A stretch of 32,284 nt of DNA, taken from Allomyces macrogynus ATCC 38327. Lineage: Eukaryota > Blastocladiomycota > Blastocladiomycetes > Blastocladiales > Blastocladiaceae. The stretch is taken from assembly GCA_000151295.1 (NCBI GenBank), contig GG745355.1, forward strand, positions 660,456 to 692,739, in the 5' to 3' direction. Of this stretch, positions 11,000 through 21,400 are shown in pieces. The notes under the pieces are model-generated. The model was not told the origin of the DNA and made no database searches. It worked only from the letters and a program-made list of their open reading frames with translations. Numbering within the stretch: position 1 is the first letter of the stretch; each line of letters begins with the position of its first letter. The translations under genes were made by a program, and so were the position numbers.

Positions 11000-12351
11000 A
11001 TGATAGGTCATGAGCGTGCCCAACCTTATCCGACTGCTGCGCGCCCGCCGATTATGGTCGACCGGACCACGTCCTGCAGTGCGCTTCAGCAGCATCCCGT
11101 CGATGGCGGTCGCGCGAACGTGCAGGTTGACGTCGGAGCAGTGATGATTGATACCGTTGCGGTGGTCGCGCCCGTTGCCGCGTCTGCGTCGGGTACCGTG
11201 TCAGTGCACGGGTCAACCCGCGCGCGGTGCGCGCGCATGCTCGGGACTCTCGACGATCCAGCTTTTTCGCACCTGACGGGAAGCGGCGCCGATTCGGACG
11301 AGTACAACGTGCGCATTTTGGCGGCTCTCAACCAGTTGCGCGATGTCGTGCGAGAGCAGCACGACTATCATCTGAGCCAAGTGCGCATTGCTGACCCAGG
11401 ACCGCAATCGCCCACCCTGATCGCTGGTGCCGCGTTTGTCAACTCGCACGCCCTTCCCGCCGGAGCCGCGCTCATCGATTCGCCCGGCACTTCCACCTTC
11501 GATTCGCCGCTCGCGCCGCAGCATTTGGGCGATGTTGCGCTGACGCGATATGACCCGCCGTTGCCAGTGTCTGGATCGATTGTGGCCGATTGCGCTGGGT
11601 CGAGCGAGTGCGATGTCGAGCAACGTCCACCTGGATCAGATGCGCACGTCGATTCCGATACTTTGAGCGCCTCAGGTTCCGCTCTCTTTCCCGTCGATGC
11701 ACTTTCTCCACCGGTCGCTGACCCCGTTCCTTCAGCCGCTCATGGGCGGCCCATGATGCGTTCCGTTGGCGTGCCGTCTGGCCAAGTTACGACGGACGTG
11801 GACCCGGCCAACGACCGGCCGCAGTACCCGGCTGATATTCGCGCGTTCATCTCCTGGGTCGATGACCGGCGGATCCGCGAGCGTCGCCGTGACGGGACGG
11901 GGCGCGCGATCCAGCCCATGGACTACGTCACGCGCGTCGACGGCCAATATTACGTTGCGGCCGGCTGGTGGGCATTCTACCAATACCAGGACCGGTTTCA
12001 TTGGTACACGCACGCGCGCGACACCATGGGCCAGTTTTTCCGCGAGCACGAGATATTGGCCGACCCGGCCAACGGGTCCTCGCGCAAGTCGGCCAAAAAG
12101 GACATGTGGATGGTGACGCGGCGCGCGTTCCAGCGGTATGTCGAGCGGCGCGTGCAGCAGCGACTACCTGTTGAGAGGGACGACGGTGCCGAGGAGGTCG
12201 AGGAGCAAAATGCCGAGCAGGTGGTTTATCGGGGAGTGGGGGTGTGCCGCGTCCAGGGTCGTCGTATTGCCAAGGTACGACAGCTGATTTGGTGTTGCTC
12301 GTGTGCGATCACGCTAATGCATTATCCCCAAATTAGAGACGTCGCCGTTGA
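11000..12351 (+). CDS. Unrecognised protein, or C-terminal half of the USP
   Basis: I do not recognise this protein. As a separate gene it would start at ATG 11000 (or 11054), only 13 bases after the USP stop, and encode about 429 residues. If spliced from the USP, its exon starts at 11007. The first 270 residues are mostly low-complexity, apart from a region around LNQLRDVVREQHDYHLSQ that may be helical. From about residue 273 to 390 there is a compact, aromatic and Arg-rich segment with FISWVDDRRIRERR, DGQYYVAAGWWAFYQYQDRF and FREHEILADP. It has the look of a folded domain, possibly nucleic-acid or protein binding, but no family is evident. The main exon ends at 12274. A 62-bp intron (12275-12336, GTACGA, CTAAT, TTAG) leads to a tiny last exon that adds Arg4 and a stop, making a basic KRRRR tail that could act in nuclear localisation. 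Confidence 0.55.
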
Positions 12352-12361
12352 TCTCCGTGAC

Positions 12362-12391
12362 GCTCGTTTTTCGGTCGCTCGTTTTGCGGTC
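12362..12391. repeat. Two tandem copies of a 15-bp unit
   Basis: gctcgtttttcggtc is followed directly by gctcgttttgcggtc, with one mismatch. A degenerate third copy (gttcgtgtg) follows. It lies just after the stop of the orphan ORF, in the likely 3' untranslated region. Confidence 0.75.
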
Positions 12392-12444
12392 GTTCGTGTG
12401 TTTGTCTCGTCGTCGTTCAGCCTCGTTGTTATGCTTAATGGTCC

Positions 12445-12500
12445 CTTGTTCTGTTTCATTTACCTTGTTCTGTTTATTTACCTTGCTCTGTTTCATTTAT
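12445..12500. repeat. Three tandem copies of an 18-19-bp unit
   Basis: The unit cttgttctgtttcatttac occurs at 12445-12463, again with one base missing at 12464-12481, and again with two changes at 12482-12500. It is strongly pyrimidine-rich. Confidence 0.85.
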
Positions 12501-12525
12501 CTGCTAATCCTTGACGGGTACCAAC

Positions 12526-12550
12526 GACAATTGTTGGTCCAACAATTGTC
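12526..12550. repeat. Perfect 25-nt palindrome (hairpin or binding site)
   Basis: The arm gacaattgttgg is followed by a single t and then its exact reverse complement. In DNA it could be a dimeric protein site or extrude a cruciform; in RNA it would form a 12-bp helix only if loop bases open. It lies about 175 bp after the stop of the orphan ORF and 230 bp before the ligase ATG. Confidence 0.9.
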
Positions 12551-12777
12551 ATTTGTCATTCTCTTGCCCCCTATTATCGTTTTGTGGATTTGACGAAGTT
12601 GGTCGCGAGGAGAGTGTCACAGTGCAAGCATAAATGTGAGGCAACACAGTCGTCACATCTGCCAGACGCACGAAATGATCGTCACATCCAACTCTCGTCT
12701 GTCGTAAACTCACCCGCACTTCGAAGACCTTGCACAACACTCAACCAACCAGTTCTGAGCGTTCCTCGCTCCCCGCA

Positions 12778-14141
12778 ATGGACAAGCGCAACCTTCAAGT
12801 CTCGAAAAGCATCAGCGGCCATAGTCACGCCGAGAACCGTTCTGCCCCGGCCCTCCCCAAGTGCGCCGTATGCGACGTGGCGGTCGTGATGCTGCCCTTG
12901 CCGCCGATGCCCAACGGCGAGCCGACCATTGCGCCCTTGACCAGGGCCCTTTACTTTGACGACTTCACGAACCCGCCGATTACACGTCGGCGCGCATACC
13001 CGTATCCGCCGTGCGGCCACGTCCTGTGCGGGTTTTGTCTCGAAGATTGGATTCGCGCGACGTTGACCGACCGGTCACTGCGCTTCCCGCCGAGGTGCCC
13101 GTGCGTCACGACGTGCACGGCGACGCTCACGGTCGAGCACGCGCAGCAGCTCCTTGCGGGGTCCAAATTCCACCAAATGTTCCTCGCGTACAATATGCGC
13201 GACCTTGAGGCCTCTGGGCGGCTATTTTACTGCCCGGAAATGACTTGCAGCAATCCACTGAGGATTCCGCCGTTCGAGACGCTGGCCCCGAAACCCACTT
13301 GCAACGCAGAGTGCCCCAAGTGCAAGAAGTTGTTTTGCGCAAAGTGCCGCGTTCCCTCCCACCATCCGCTCACGTGCGAGCAGTTCCAAGCGGCGCATCC
13401 CGACGCGACCGCTCCGGACGTGGACGACATTGCGCTGCTCGACCTGGCTCGCGCCAAGTACTGGAAACGGTGCCCGTCGTGCCGCACCATGGTCGACGGT
13501 CATGGGGAGTGCATGCAGATGCGATGCCGGTGTGGGCGGGCGGTACGTTTTCCCCGTTGGCCATGCCGCCCAATTTTTCTTGTCTCTGAGACTGACCGTA
13601 TCTGTGCCCCCTCCGCCAACAGTTTTGCTACCGGTGCGGCACGGCCTACACGGACAACGAAGACCCAGCTTGCCCGTGCAACGTGTTCGACGCGCGGTCA
13701 TGTGTCGACACGATCCTCACCATCAACCTGCCCTTACATAACGGCGACGACGACGAGCTCTTGGACCCAAACTACCGCCTGGACGCTGACCCGGACAACG
13801 TCGAGGACGACTACGGTGAATACGTGCTCGACCACTGCTGGTCGCCCAACGACTGGCCGCGCACCGCTTCGGGCCGCCGGCTCATGGCGTGGGGAGTCGG
13901 CGAGGTGCAGTTTCCGAAGAAGGAGCAGCTTGTCTTGCCCAAGTGGCTCGCCAAGTCGTACAAGGCGCGCACGTGCCATTATTGCAACCGCCAGTTCCCC
14001 AAATTCTCGCTGCTCGTCAACCATTTCCACACGACCAACGAGCACAGCGTCTACCTGTGCTGCAACCGCACGTTCAAAAACGAGCAGGCGTATTTTGACC
14101 ATTTGAACGATTTCCACAGCAGTTTGGTTTGTAATTGGTAA
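12778..14141 (+). CDS. RBR-type E3 ubiquitin ligase with C-terminal zinc fingers
   Basis: RING-between-RING ligases pass ubiquitin from an E2 through a cysteine in the second RING. Exons 12778-13542 and 13623-14141 join in frame to 427 residues; the 80-bp intron has GTACGT, CTGAC and AACAG. RING1 spans about residues 29-113 (C29, C32, C79, H81, C84, C87, C107 or C109, C113). The IBR spans 152-200 (C152, C157, C175, C179, C182, C187, C190, C200). The Rcat spans 232-274, with CPSC, GEC, CRCG and FCYRCG; C245 sits where the catalytic cysteine is expected. A linker of about 80 acidic residues leads to two C2H2-like fingers, CHYC...H and CC...H, near the end. The second finger has its cysteines adjacent and may be imperfect. 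The ATG at 12778 is the first that opens the domain frame. The gene sits downstream of the USP on the same strand. Confidence 0.88.
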
Positions 14142-15069
14142 ATAAGATGTTCCGTTTTCGATCCGCCCTTGCATTTCTGACGTGAAGATCAGTCACAAAC
14201 AACAGTTGCCTCCAAGGTGCTGCGATTGAGCTATTTACCGTCATACTTTCTTGCGATTTCAGGACACAACCTTTCTCGACCTCTCAGAAAATCGTTGCCG
14301 GTCCAACCGTGTAGCTTTTCCGGTCACCTTCACAATTCCCACCGTTCGCGGTCTTCTTTCGCTGTTATTTACAGCGCCGATGTGAATTCGTTGTATCTCA
14401 TCGTACGACTGCCAAGGCGCTTAATCTCTTCAGGAGCGCCGGGTGTACCTGGAAAGTGTAAAAAGGAGTTAAGGGTGCGTAAGGTTCCCGAGCAACCCGC
14501 AGTTTATGTTGTTTTGACGTGGAAAAGTGGCTAAGAAAAAGTAGCCAGGCTCGTAGTTTGTTCGATCAATGGGCCAAGACGCATCACCCTGGCCGAATCT
14601 CTGTTTACCAAGTGCATTTTCCGTTATTTTTTTTTTGCCCGTTTCACTCACGCACACGACAAGTTACGATATGACAGTCGCGCGTGCCCATTGTAAGGCC
14701 ATCGTTTGGAAAAACGACCTCACTATTTTCCCCCATGCTTCCTGCCGGGGGAAAGAAAGCCAGGACAACGTAGAACAGGGCAGTTGACGACAGGAGGAGC
14801 GAAGTCTGTTGTTTTCTCATGGTCATTCAATCCGTGTCGAACATAAATCAACCAACCCCACCACCGCTTGCCACATCACGCAACATGTATGCCCGCATAT
14901 CATTTCGCTCGCTTCTCCACCGTGTGATGCGGCTCGTTCGTCTCGATTCGGCGTTGTGACCGATCGACAGTCGACACTCACTCATGCACCTGCAACAGCG
15001 CGACCAGGATCAAAATTGACACTACATCCATAAACACTAAACACTGACGCTATTGAAGAGGACAGAGAC
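14142..15069. other. Convergent intergenic region, 0.93 kb
   Basis: Lies between the convergent ends of the RBR ligase gene and the small membrane protein gene. It is AT-richer, with a run of nine T near 14629. Only short open frames occur. I see no RNA gene, repeat or other signal beyond the two expected 3' untranslated regions. Confidence 0.5.
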
Positions 15070-15869
15070 TCACGCATTCGTGGATGGTGGTTCGGCCGTT
15101 ACTACTGGAATCGCCGCCGCCGCCGGGTCCTGGAGCTCGTCTGCCACCCTCGCAGCCGCGGCGTCCCGCTCGTCCTGCAGTTTCTGCTGCTTGGCCACAA
15201 GTTCGGGCGGGATCTCGCGGCCCGCAGCTTCGAGCAGTCGCTTGGCGTTCGGGTGGTGCATAACGAGCCTGTGGAGCAAACGAATATGGTCAGCGCAGGT
15301 GGAGAGCGGCCATAAGATCAGAATCAGCAACGACGCACATGTCCTGCACGAGATCACCGAGTTTTTGGTCACCGCCCGACGTTTTCAGCAGGCACGCCAG
15401 GCACCCGGTGCTGGCCCACCTCGCGGCTACGCGAAACGCATTTCGGTGCACGTCAGCCGGCAGCGCTGGCAATTCCTCCTCCTCCTCAACCCACAGCGAT
15501 ACGCAACGCACAATAATACGTCGCGACTAGCGCCGTCCCCGACAACGCGCCCACCGTCAGCGCCAAATCGCGCACGTTGCCCGCAATCGACACGGGCGGT
15601 CTCGGCGCCTTGACCGTGACGACTCGCACCGTCGTCGGCGTCTTGGCGGCGGGTTCCGGCATCTTGGCAGCGACAATCGCATTGATGTCGGGCGTGACGA
15701 GCTTGTACGCCGCGTAGCCGAAAAACCCGGCCGTCGCGAGCGCCGAGAGCAACGATGCGCGCTTGTAGTCGGTCAGGCACTGCTGTTCCTGCGGCGAGGG
15801 AACATAGCCGGCGTGCTGCGCGTGCTGCTGGATGCGGTCGAGGATCGATTTTTCGAGCAGGGTCGTCAT
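15070..15869 (-). CDS. Small protein with two predicted membrane helices
   Basis: I do not recognise a family. Three exons, 15512-15869, 15426-15339 and 15070-15268, join in frame to 214 residues. Both introns have GTGCGT donors and CTGAC motifs (85 and 70 bp). The start is the ATG at 15869, giving MTTLLEKSILDRIQQHAQ. Two hydrophobic stretches, around LLSALATAGFFGYAAYKLV and LALTVGALSGTALVATY, could span a membrane, separated by about 35 residues. The C-terminal half holds GCLACLLKTSGGDQKLGDLV, then LVMHHPNAKRLLEAA, a charged helical stretch that may be a coiled coil, and a Pro/Ala tail. The length and paired helices would suit a small organelle membrane protein, but this is only inference. 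The acceptor of the first intron could instead lie at 15466, which would add a few residues. Confidence 0.62.
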
Positions 15870-16299
15870 GGGTGGTGGTGCTCGGTGCGTACGAGCGTGC
15901 GTGAGCGGGGCAGGAATCGCAGTGGGTTGCTGCTTGTGCTGCAAGTCGTGAGCGTCGAGTAATATTTGGCGCGCACGGCGGAAATGTGCTCAGCGTTCGC
16001 GGATCGTCCTGAGCTGATGTGCACGAAGACTGCCGATCAGGTCTGTAACGCTGGCTCTGAAGGCAGCGTGCTTGTCACGTTTGGTTGGGTGCGGGACGTC
16101 CAGCACCTGTTCACTGTCGCGTCGGGGAGCTGCACAACCGCAGTTTGCTCGAGGGACGCAACCATGCACTAATGACGCCGATACCGGGCCCAAATCCCCG
16201 CGGGCGATCTTCTATACTCGCTGCTATACTAGTCCACTATATACGCCGACGCCCCGGCAGTCCTCTTTCGCACCCTCGACCCGCAACTTTGACGCCCGC
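15870..16299. other. Intergenic region, 430 bp
   Basis: Lies between the stop of the seven-helix protein gene and the start of the small membrane protein gene, both on the minus strand. It presumably carries the promoter of the latter. A TATA-like stretch (ctatatac) lies near 16237. Nothing else is evident. Confidence 0.5.
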
Positions 16300-17599
16300 T
16301 TACTTGGACCAGCGTCTCTTGTCCTTATCAACGGCGTCGTCCGACGCCACGGGCGACCCGGCGGGCGACTTTGGACGTGGCAAAAGCGGCGGCAACGGCG
16401 TGCGCGGCGTCCCGACCACCGGCTCCGGCCCCGCCGCCGCCGCCGCCGCGCCTGCCGCCGTCAAGGCACTCCCCAGCTTCCCATTGGTCGCGGTCGCAGT
16501 ACTCGAGACGCGGCCTGTGACCGACATACTCCCCACGCCACCGCTCGTCCCGGGCAGCGTCACTTTCGGCGTGTACCGTCCCGCCGCAAGCGCCGATTTC
16601 GTCGATGGCAGCGCCGTAGCCGACAGAGATGCGACTGCCGCCGTTGTGGACGTCGTGACGCCCAATTCCGTCCCGCCCGACTTGCCCGTACCGCCGCCTG
16701 TGCCGCCCGTCGCCGACGACGAGTTCGACTGGCTATCGTTCGACGTGTCCCCGTGCACGACCGACGTGGCTTTCACTGAGAACGCGCCGTTGAGCGTGAC
16801 GAGCGCGAGTAAATACGGTTCCGTGTATGGCGCCGACGCGTAGTCTGGGTTGCTGATGCCCAAGATCAGTGGAACCAGGACGAGGATGATGGCCGCGCAT
16901 TCTTCGCCGAGCCGGATTTGCGGGTTGTAGAACATTTTGATCGCAGCGAACCGCGTGGCCATGAACGGGTTCGACTTGGCGTGCGCGAGAAAGGAAACGT
17001 CGGTGAGCAGCGCGACCAGCGAGTAGTAAAGCACGCAGGCCACGTCGACGCCGCGGTACGCCGGGTAGGACGGCTGGTACCAGGCGCCGCCGGAGTTCCA
17101 GTCGGACGCAATGTAGGCGTGCAGGTGCAGCGCCGAGGAGAGCGTGCCGAGTAGCGCGTACCCGGCCGTGTACCACGGCGCGTACTTGCGCCAGTTGCGC
17201 AAGTTGCGCGAATACGCGGTCATCCGGAGAAAGTTGAAGTAGACGGGCACAATCGAGTAGATGCGCTAGATTCATCGTGAAACGATGGGTCAGGTCAATC
17301 AGGACGTGCAACGCGCTGTGGCGCGCTTGGTAGAGACGAACCTTGAGCACGTTCAGCGACACCGTGACGCGCCCCCACCACGGCCACGAATGGTCGACGA
17401 GCCACGACCCGAGCGCGGCCAAGTTCATGCAGTCGACGATCATGGCCAGGAACAGACTTGCCATGAGCAGGTTCTGCATAGCTCGGCCCTTGTACCGCTG
17501 CCAGACGCAATTGTACGTGTCGACGTTGATGCGCAGCGACATGAGCGCTGTGGTCATGCTGATCACGCGGCTCACTTCGAGCAGCGCCGACGGCGGCAT
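16300..17599 (-). CDS. Orphan membrane protein with about seven helices
   Basis: Exons 17342-17599 and 16300-17265 join in phase 0 to 407 residues. The 76-bp intron has donor GTTCGT, CTGAC and acceptor CTAG. The start ATG at 17599 is the only one before the first helix. Hydrophobic segments lie near NLLMASLFLAMIVDCMNLA, TVSLNVLKRIYSIVPVYF, WYTAGYALLGTLSSALHL, VACVLYYSLVALLTDVSFL, CAAIILVLVPLILGI and YLLALVTLNGAFSV, with a weaker one near the N-terminus. That gives six or seven helices in about 250 residues. A Ser/Thr/Gly/Ala-rich tail of about 150 residues follows, with an Ala run and a final Lys/Arg-rich end. The layout is like a 7-helix receptor with a phosphorylatable cytoplasmic tail, but no receptor motif is visible, so transporter or structural roles remain open. 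Confidence 0.7.
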
Positions 17600-18499
17600 C
17601 GTGGCGGGGTCGTGGCGGTGGTGGTGGTTGATGGATGGCTTGCCGGTGCGGATCGGGCGCTCGTATCGTACAGCCGTCTTGATTCGGCGTGTGGCGGCGG
17701 GTCGTTTGGAGAGCCGAAGGTCGCTGCATGACACGTCGTCGTCGTCGAGCAAGCGTGGTTCTTCAAGGGTTGCACGCTCGCGCAGCACGACCACGCCATC
17801 TTGTGATCCTTTGTTGTGGCTGTTGGGCCCCTAGACCAGGGCCAGGGCCATTTTGGTGCCGAGCACGACGCGCTGTGCCGGTCTGCGGCGTCCGGTCCGC
17901 GATCAAAGGTGTTTCCCAGCCAAGTCGAGGTGGGAGACGCGTCGCGCTACGACGGTTCGCAGCACCTTGGCCCTTCCGCCAGCACGTGGCCAGGCAACTA
18001 AGTCGCGGACAATGAATACGTTCGTTGTGGTCCTTGTGCTGAAGCGCCCCCGTCGCGGCCGCGTTGGGTTGGAGGCATGAACGTGCGGGGAAAAGGTGCA
18101 CCCGGGCTGCGTTCAGTCGCGTCCACGGCCTGTTAAAGTTAGAACACGCATCATCAAGCAGGCAGGCCAACTTCCACTTTTCAACACGATCCCATTTCCA
18201 GGGCAGACACGACACGATGGTCAACACACGCAAGAGAAACAACACGAGCGAGGGGAGGGAACAAGAACGGCATCGGCCAGACCCGCGCGCGTGTCCATCC
18301 AACAGTGCGGCGCCATTTGCCGGCCAAAAGAAGCGAGGGAGAAGGAGTGCCAAAAACAATGGACAGGGCAAACCAGAAATGGCAATGCTGATGAGCAACA
18401 AACGAAAAACGAAAGCAACGCGGCAACAAAACAGAACGCAGCAAGCCAACACCAACCCAACCCAATGTCACACTCTACCAGCGCGACTTTGGAATCATC
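17600..18499. other. Region without a supported gene, 0.9 kb
   Basis: Lies between the end of the RA-PH protein gene and the start of the seven-helix protein gene, both on the minus strand. A 230-codon minus-strand open frame with a hydrophobic beginning starts only with TTG and has no family resemblance. The part near 18200-18480 is A-rich on the plus strand, consistent with a 3' untranslated region. Confidence 0.5.
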
Positions 18500-21400
18500 T
18501 CAATCAAACTGCGCTTCGGCACGGCTCCACCCGCCGCATAACTCGCCGGCTCGCTCAAAAATCGGCGCCGCCTGCTGCTCCCTACGGCGATCAATCCGGT
18601 CCAACAACGTCCCGGGCCCACCCGTCGGCTCCGCGTCCAGTGCCGCGCGGTGCCGCGACCGCGACCGCGCGCGCGTTCGCGCAATCGTACCGGACCGCGC
18701 CAAGTGCTGCGACCGGTTCCGCGCCAATGTCGCGCCGACGGGCGCACCCTCGTCGTCGTCGTCGGTCGCGCCGGGCGTGTCGCTCGCGTACATGCGGTGC
18801 GGGTACTCGTCGGCCGCGGCAGCAAGGTCGTCGTCGGGCGCGACGAGCGGGGGTGGTGGCGCGCGCGTGCTGCCCATCCGGCCGAGGGTTGCGTAGGCGC
18901 GGCCTGCGGGCGCCGAGGAATCGGCACCGTGCCGGTTCGCGTCGCGCGTGCGCGAGGCCATGGTCCGGGACCGCGCGAGCGTCGACCGCGCGCGGACGAC
19001 CGACGGCTCTTCGCCCTGGAAGTCGAGCAGGGGCTTGCCAGTGACCGGCGCGGAGCCCGCCATCACGGGAATGATTGGGCCCGTTGGGTGGTTGGTCGCT
19101 GCGGGAGTCGACACCGGCAGCCCACTTGGTGGTGCGGTCGGGCCCACGAGCCCGCCGACAAGACCCGTCAGCTGCGGACCTTGCGGGATCTGGACGGCGG
19201 CCTGCACTTGCTGTCCGGAAGTGCCCATGGAGACGGCGCCTGTGGCGACCGGGTTGGTCATCGGCGCCTCGTCAAACCACTCCGGATGCAAAAACTTATC
19301 GACGTGCGCCTTGGCGTTCCGCAGGCAAAACAGCCATTCGCGCAACGATTCCTGCGACGGAGCGGCAAACACGAACATGAACCCGGACGTATCCTCAAAC
19401 AGACCGAACCGCTGCTGCGACTTGAGCGCGAGCACGTGGTGGTACTTTTTGTGAATCGCCTTGGCCGTGGCGGCGCGCGCGGGCGTTGCCATGTAGACGT
19501 CAAAGTGCGCGAGCGAGCAGACAAGTGCCGTGGGTTTCGATGACGACGAGGACGAGTAGACACTGGCCACGGCATCGGTCGAGGTCAGGTTCGCCTGCTG
19601 CGCGGCGACTTCGGCCGCGGCAATCGCGCCCGTCAGTGTCCCGGCCGTGCCGGACCCGGACCCGTCGAACCCGGCCACCGCGGTACTGTGCAGCTCGATC
19701 CCGTACTTGACCTCGACAAACCGTTTCTTCCAGACGCCCGTGCGCTTGGAATCCGTGTAGAGCGAGTCGCGCATCGGCGGGAAGACGACATTGAGCGCCT
19801 CAGCCGAGAGCGACGCGCGGTACAGGTACGGCCGCACGACAAGCGCATTCGTCGTTTCGGGTTCCCACGTCTTGAGCACGTTGGCCACGGGCTCCCAGTC
19901 GCGCAGCGGCCGCTCGACGCCCAGGTCATTGTAGACTTCAAACAGGACCCAGTCGCCGTCGGCCCCGGCGCCCTCGACGTCGTTCGGGATCACGGCCGTC
20001 GGCGGGAGGTTCAGTTGCGTGAGAACGGCCGCGACGACCTGCTCGGCGGTCATGAGCGACGTGAGCGTCACATCGAGGTAGGTCTGTACGTGCGCCGAAT
20101 GCACGTGGATGCGCGCCGGCACCTTGTGCACTTGCGCGAGGGCCAGTTTCTCGAGCGTGCGCTGCACGGTGGTCGGGACGGGCTCGGCTGGGGTCGCACT
20201 GGCCGCGGCTGCACGGCGCGTGGACTTTTTGCGCGACGGCGCGCGCGACAGCGAGCTGGTGCCGTGGCGCGACGTCGAGTTATTGCGCGACAAGTTGCCC
20301 GACGCCGCCGCCGCCGCCGCCGCCGCAGCGGCCATGCCGTCGTCGTCGACAAACGGAAGCGGCGGTGGGGGCGGCGTGGCGCGCGCCGACTGACTGCGGG
20401 TCAAGGTGGCGCCATGGTTGAGCGACCGTTGCCGGACCAAGGTTGCGGCTAACGGCGCGTCCTCGTCCTCGTCGTCGTCGGCTGCGGCACGTGCGCTGCG
20501 GCGCTTGCTTGAGCGCGGTTCGTCCTCGGCGGGCGAATCGGCGCCGCCGCGCAGCGGGATAAAGTGCGGCAGCTGCAGGGGCGGCAACTGCGGGACTTGC
20601 AGCGGCGAGGCCAGGTGCAGGTGCAAAGGCACATTGTCAGCCGCTTCATTGTGGTTGTCGTCGTACTTGTCGTCGTCGAGACTGCGCGTGCGGCGGCCGA
20701 GAAAGAGCGCCGGGTTCGAGTTGGCCGAGTGCGGGCGCGACCGTGAACGGCCGGTCGGGATGGGCGAGAGCGCGCGTGGCGAGTCGGTGCGGTGCGACCA
20801 CGGGGTCCCGTAGGACAGCGACGAGCTCGAGGGCGCGGTGGACGGCGGCAGCGACGGCATGAGGAGCGTCGAAAGGCGCTTGGACGCGCGGCCCGTGGCC
20901 AGCATGGCGTCGAGCTCGGCAGCGAGCGCGGCCAAGTCACCGAGTGCCGACAAGTCGTGCGCCTCGATTGGCCGCGCGTGCGGGTGCGCGTCATTCTGCT
21001 GCTGCTGCTGTTGCTGCTGCGGCAAGGAGCGCGAGCGTGTGGGCGGCGGGTCCTGCTGCTGTTGCTGCTGCGCTGGGTCGGGCAGCTGCGGCACAGGTGG
21101 GCCGAGCGGCGAGAAGCCGGCGAGGTCGAGCTGGAGCTGGTCGAGCAGGCCGGCGAGCGACTCGGACGAGGCCGGCGCCGCTTGCTGGGCCATGGCGAGC
21201 TGGAGGAGCGGGTCGAGGTGGAAGGACTTGGCGAGAGAGAGGGAGGGAGCGAGCGTCGGTCGGTCGCGGCGACGGCGGCGCAGTCGGCAGGCGCTGCGCG
21301 CGGCGCGGAACAAGGCGCACTCGGCACTTGGGGCGCTGCGGCGGGGCGGCTGCACCAAGTTAGTGCGCGCGGCGGGGGCGTCGAGCGCGGCGGTGGAGGT

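Larger units (their letters stand above)
12352..12777. other. Intergenic region with repeats and palindrome
   Basis: Pyrimidine-rich sequence between the USP/orphan unit and the RBR ligase gene on the same strand. It holds two sets of short tandem repeats (12362-12391 and 12445-12500) and a perfect palindrome (12526-12550), listed separately. The right part should be the ligase promoter. Confidence 0.6.

Noticed and set aside
16085..16843. 252-codon plus-strand ORF
   Set aside because: It is the antisense shadow of the disordered tail of the seven-helix protein.
17763..18455. 230-codon minus-strand ORF with hydrophobic start
   Set aside because: It begins only with TTG, has no downstream domain and lies where a 3' untranslated region and a promoter are expected.
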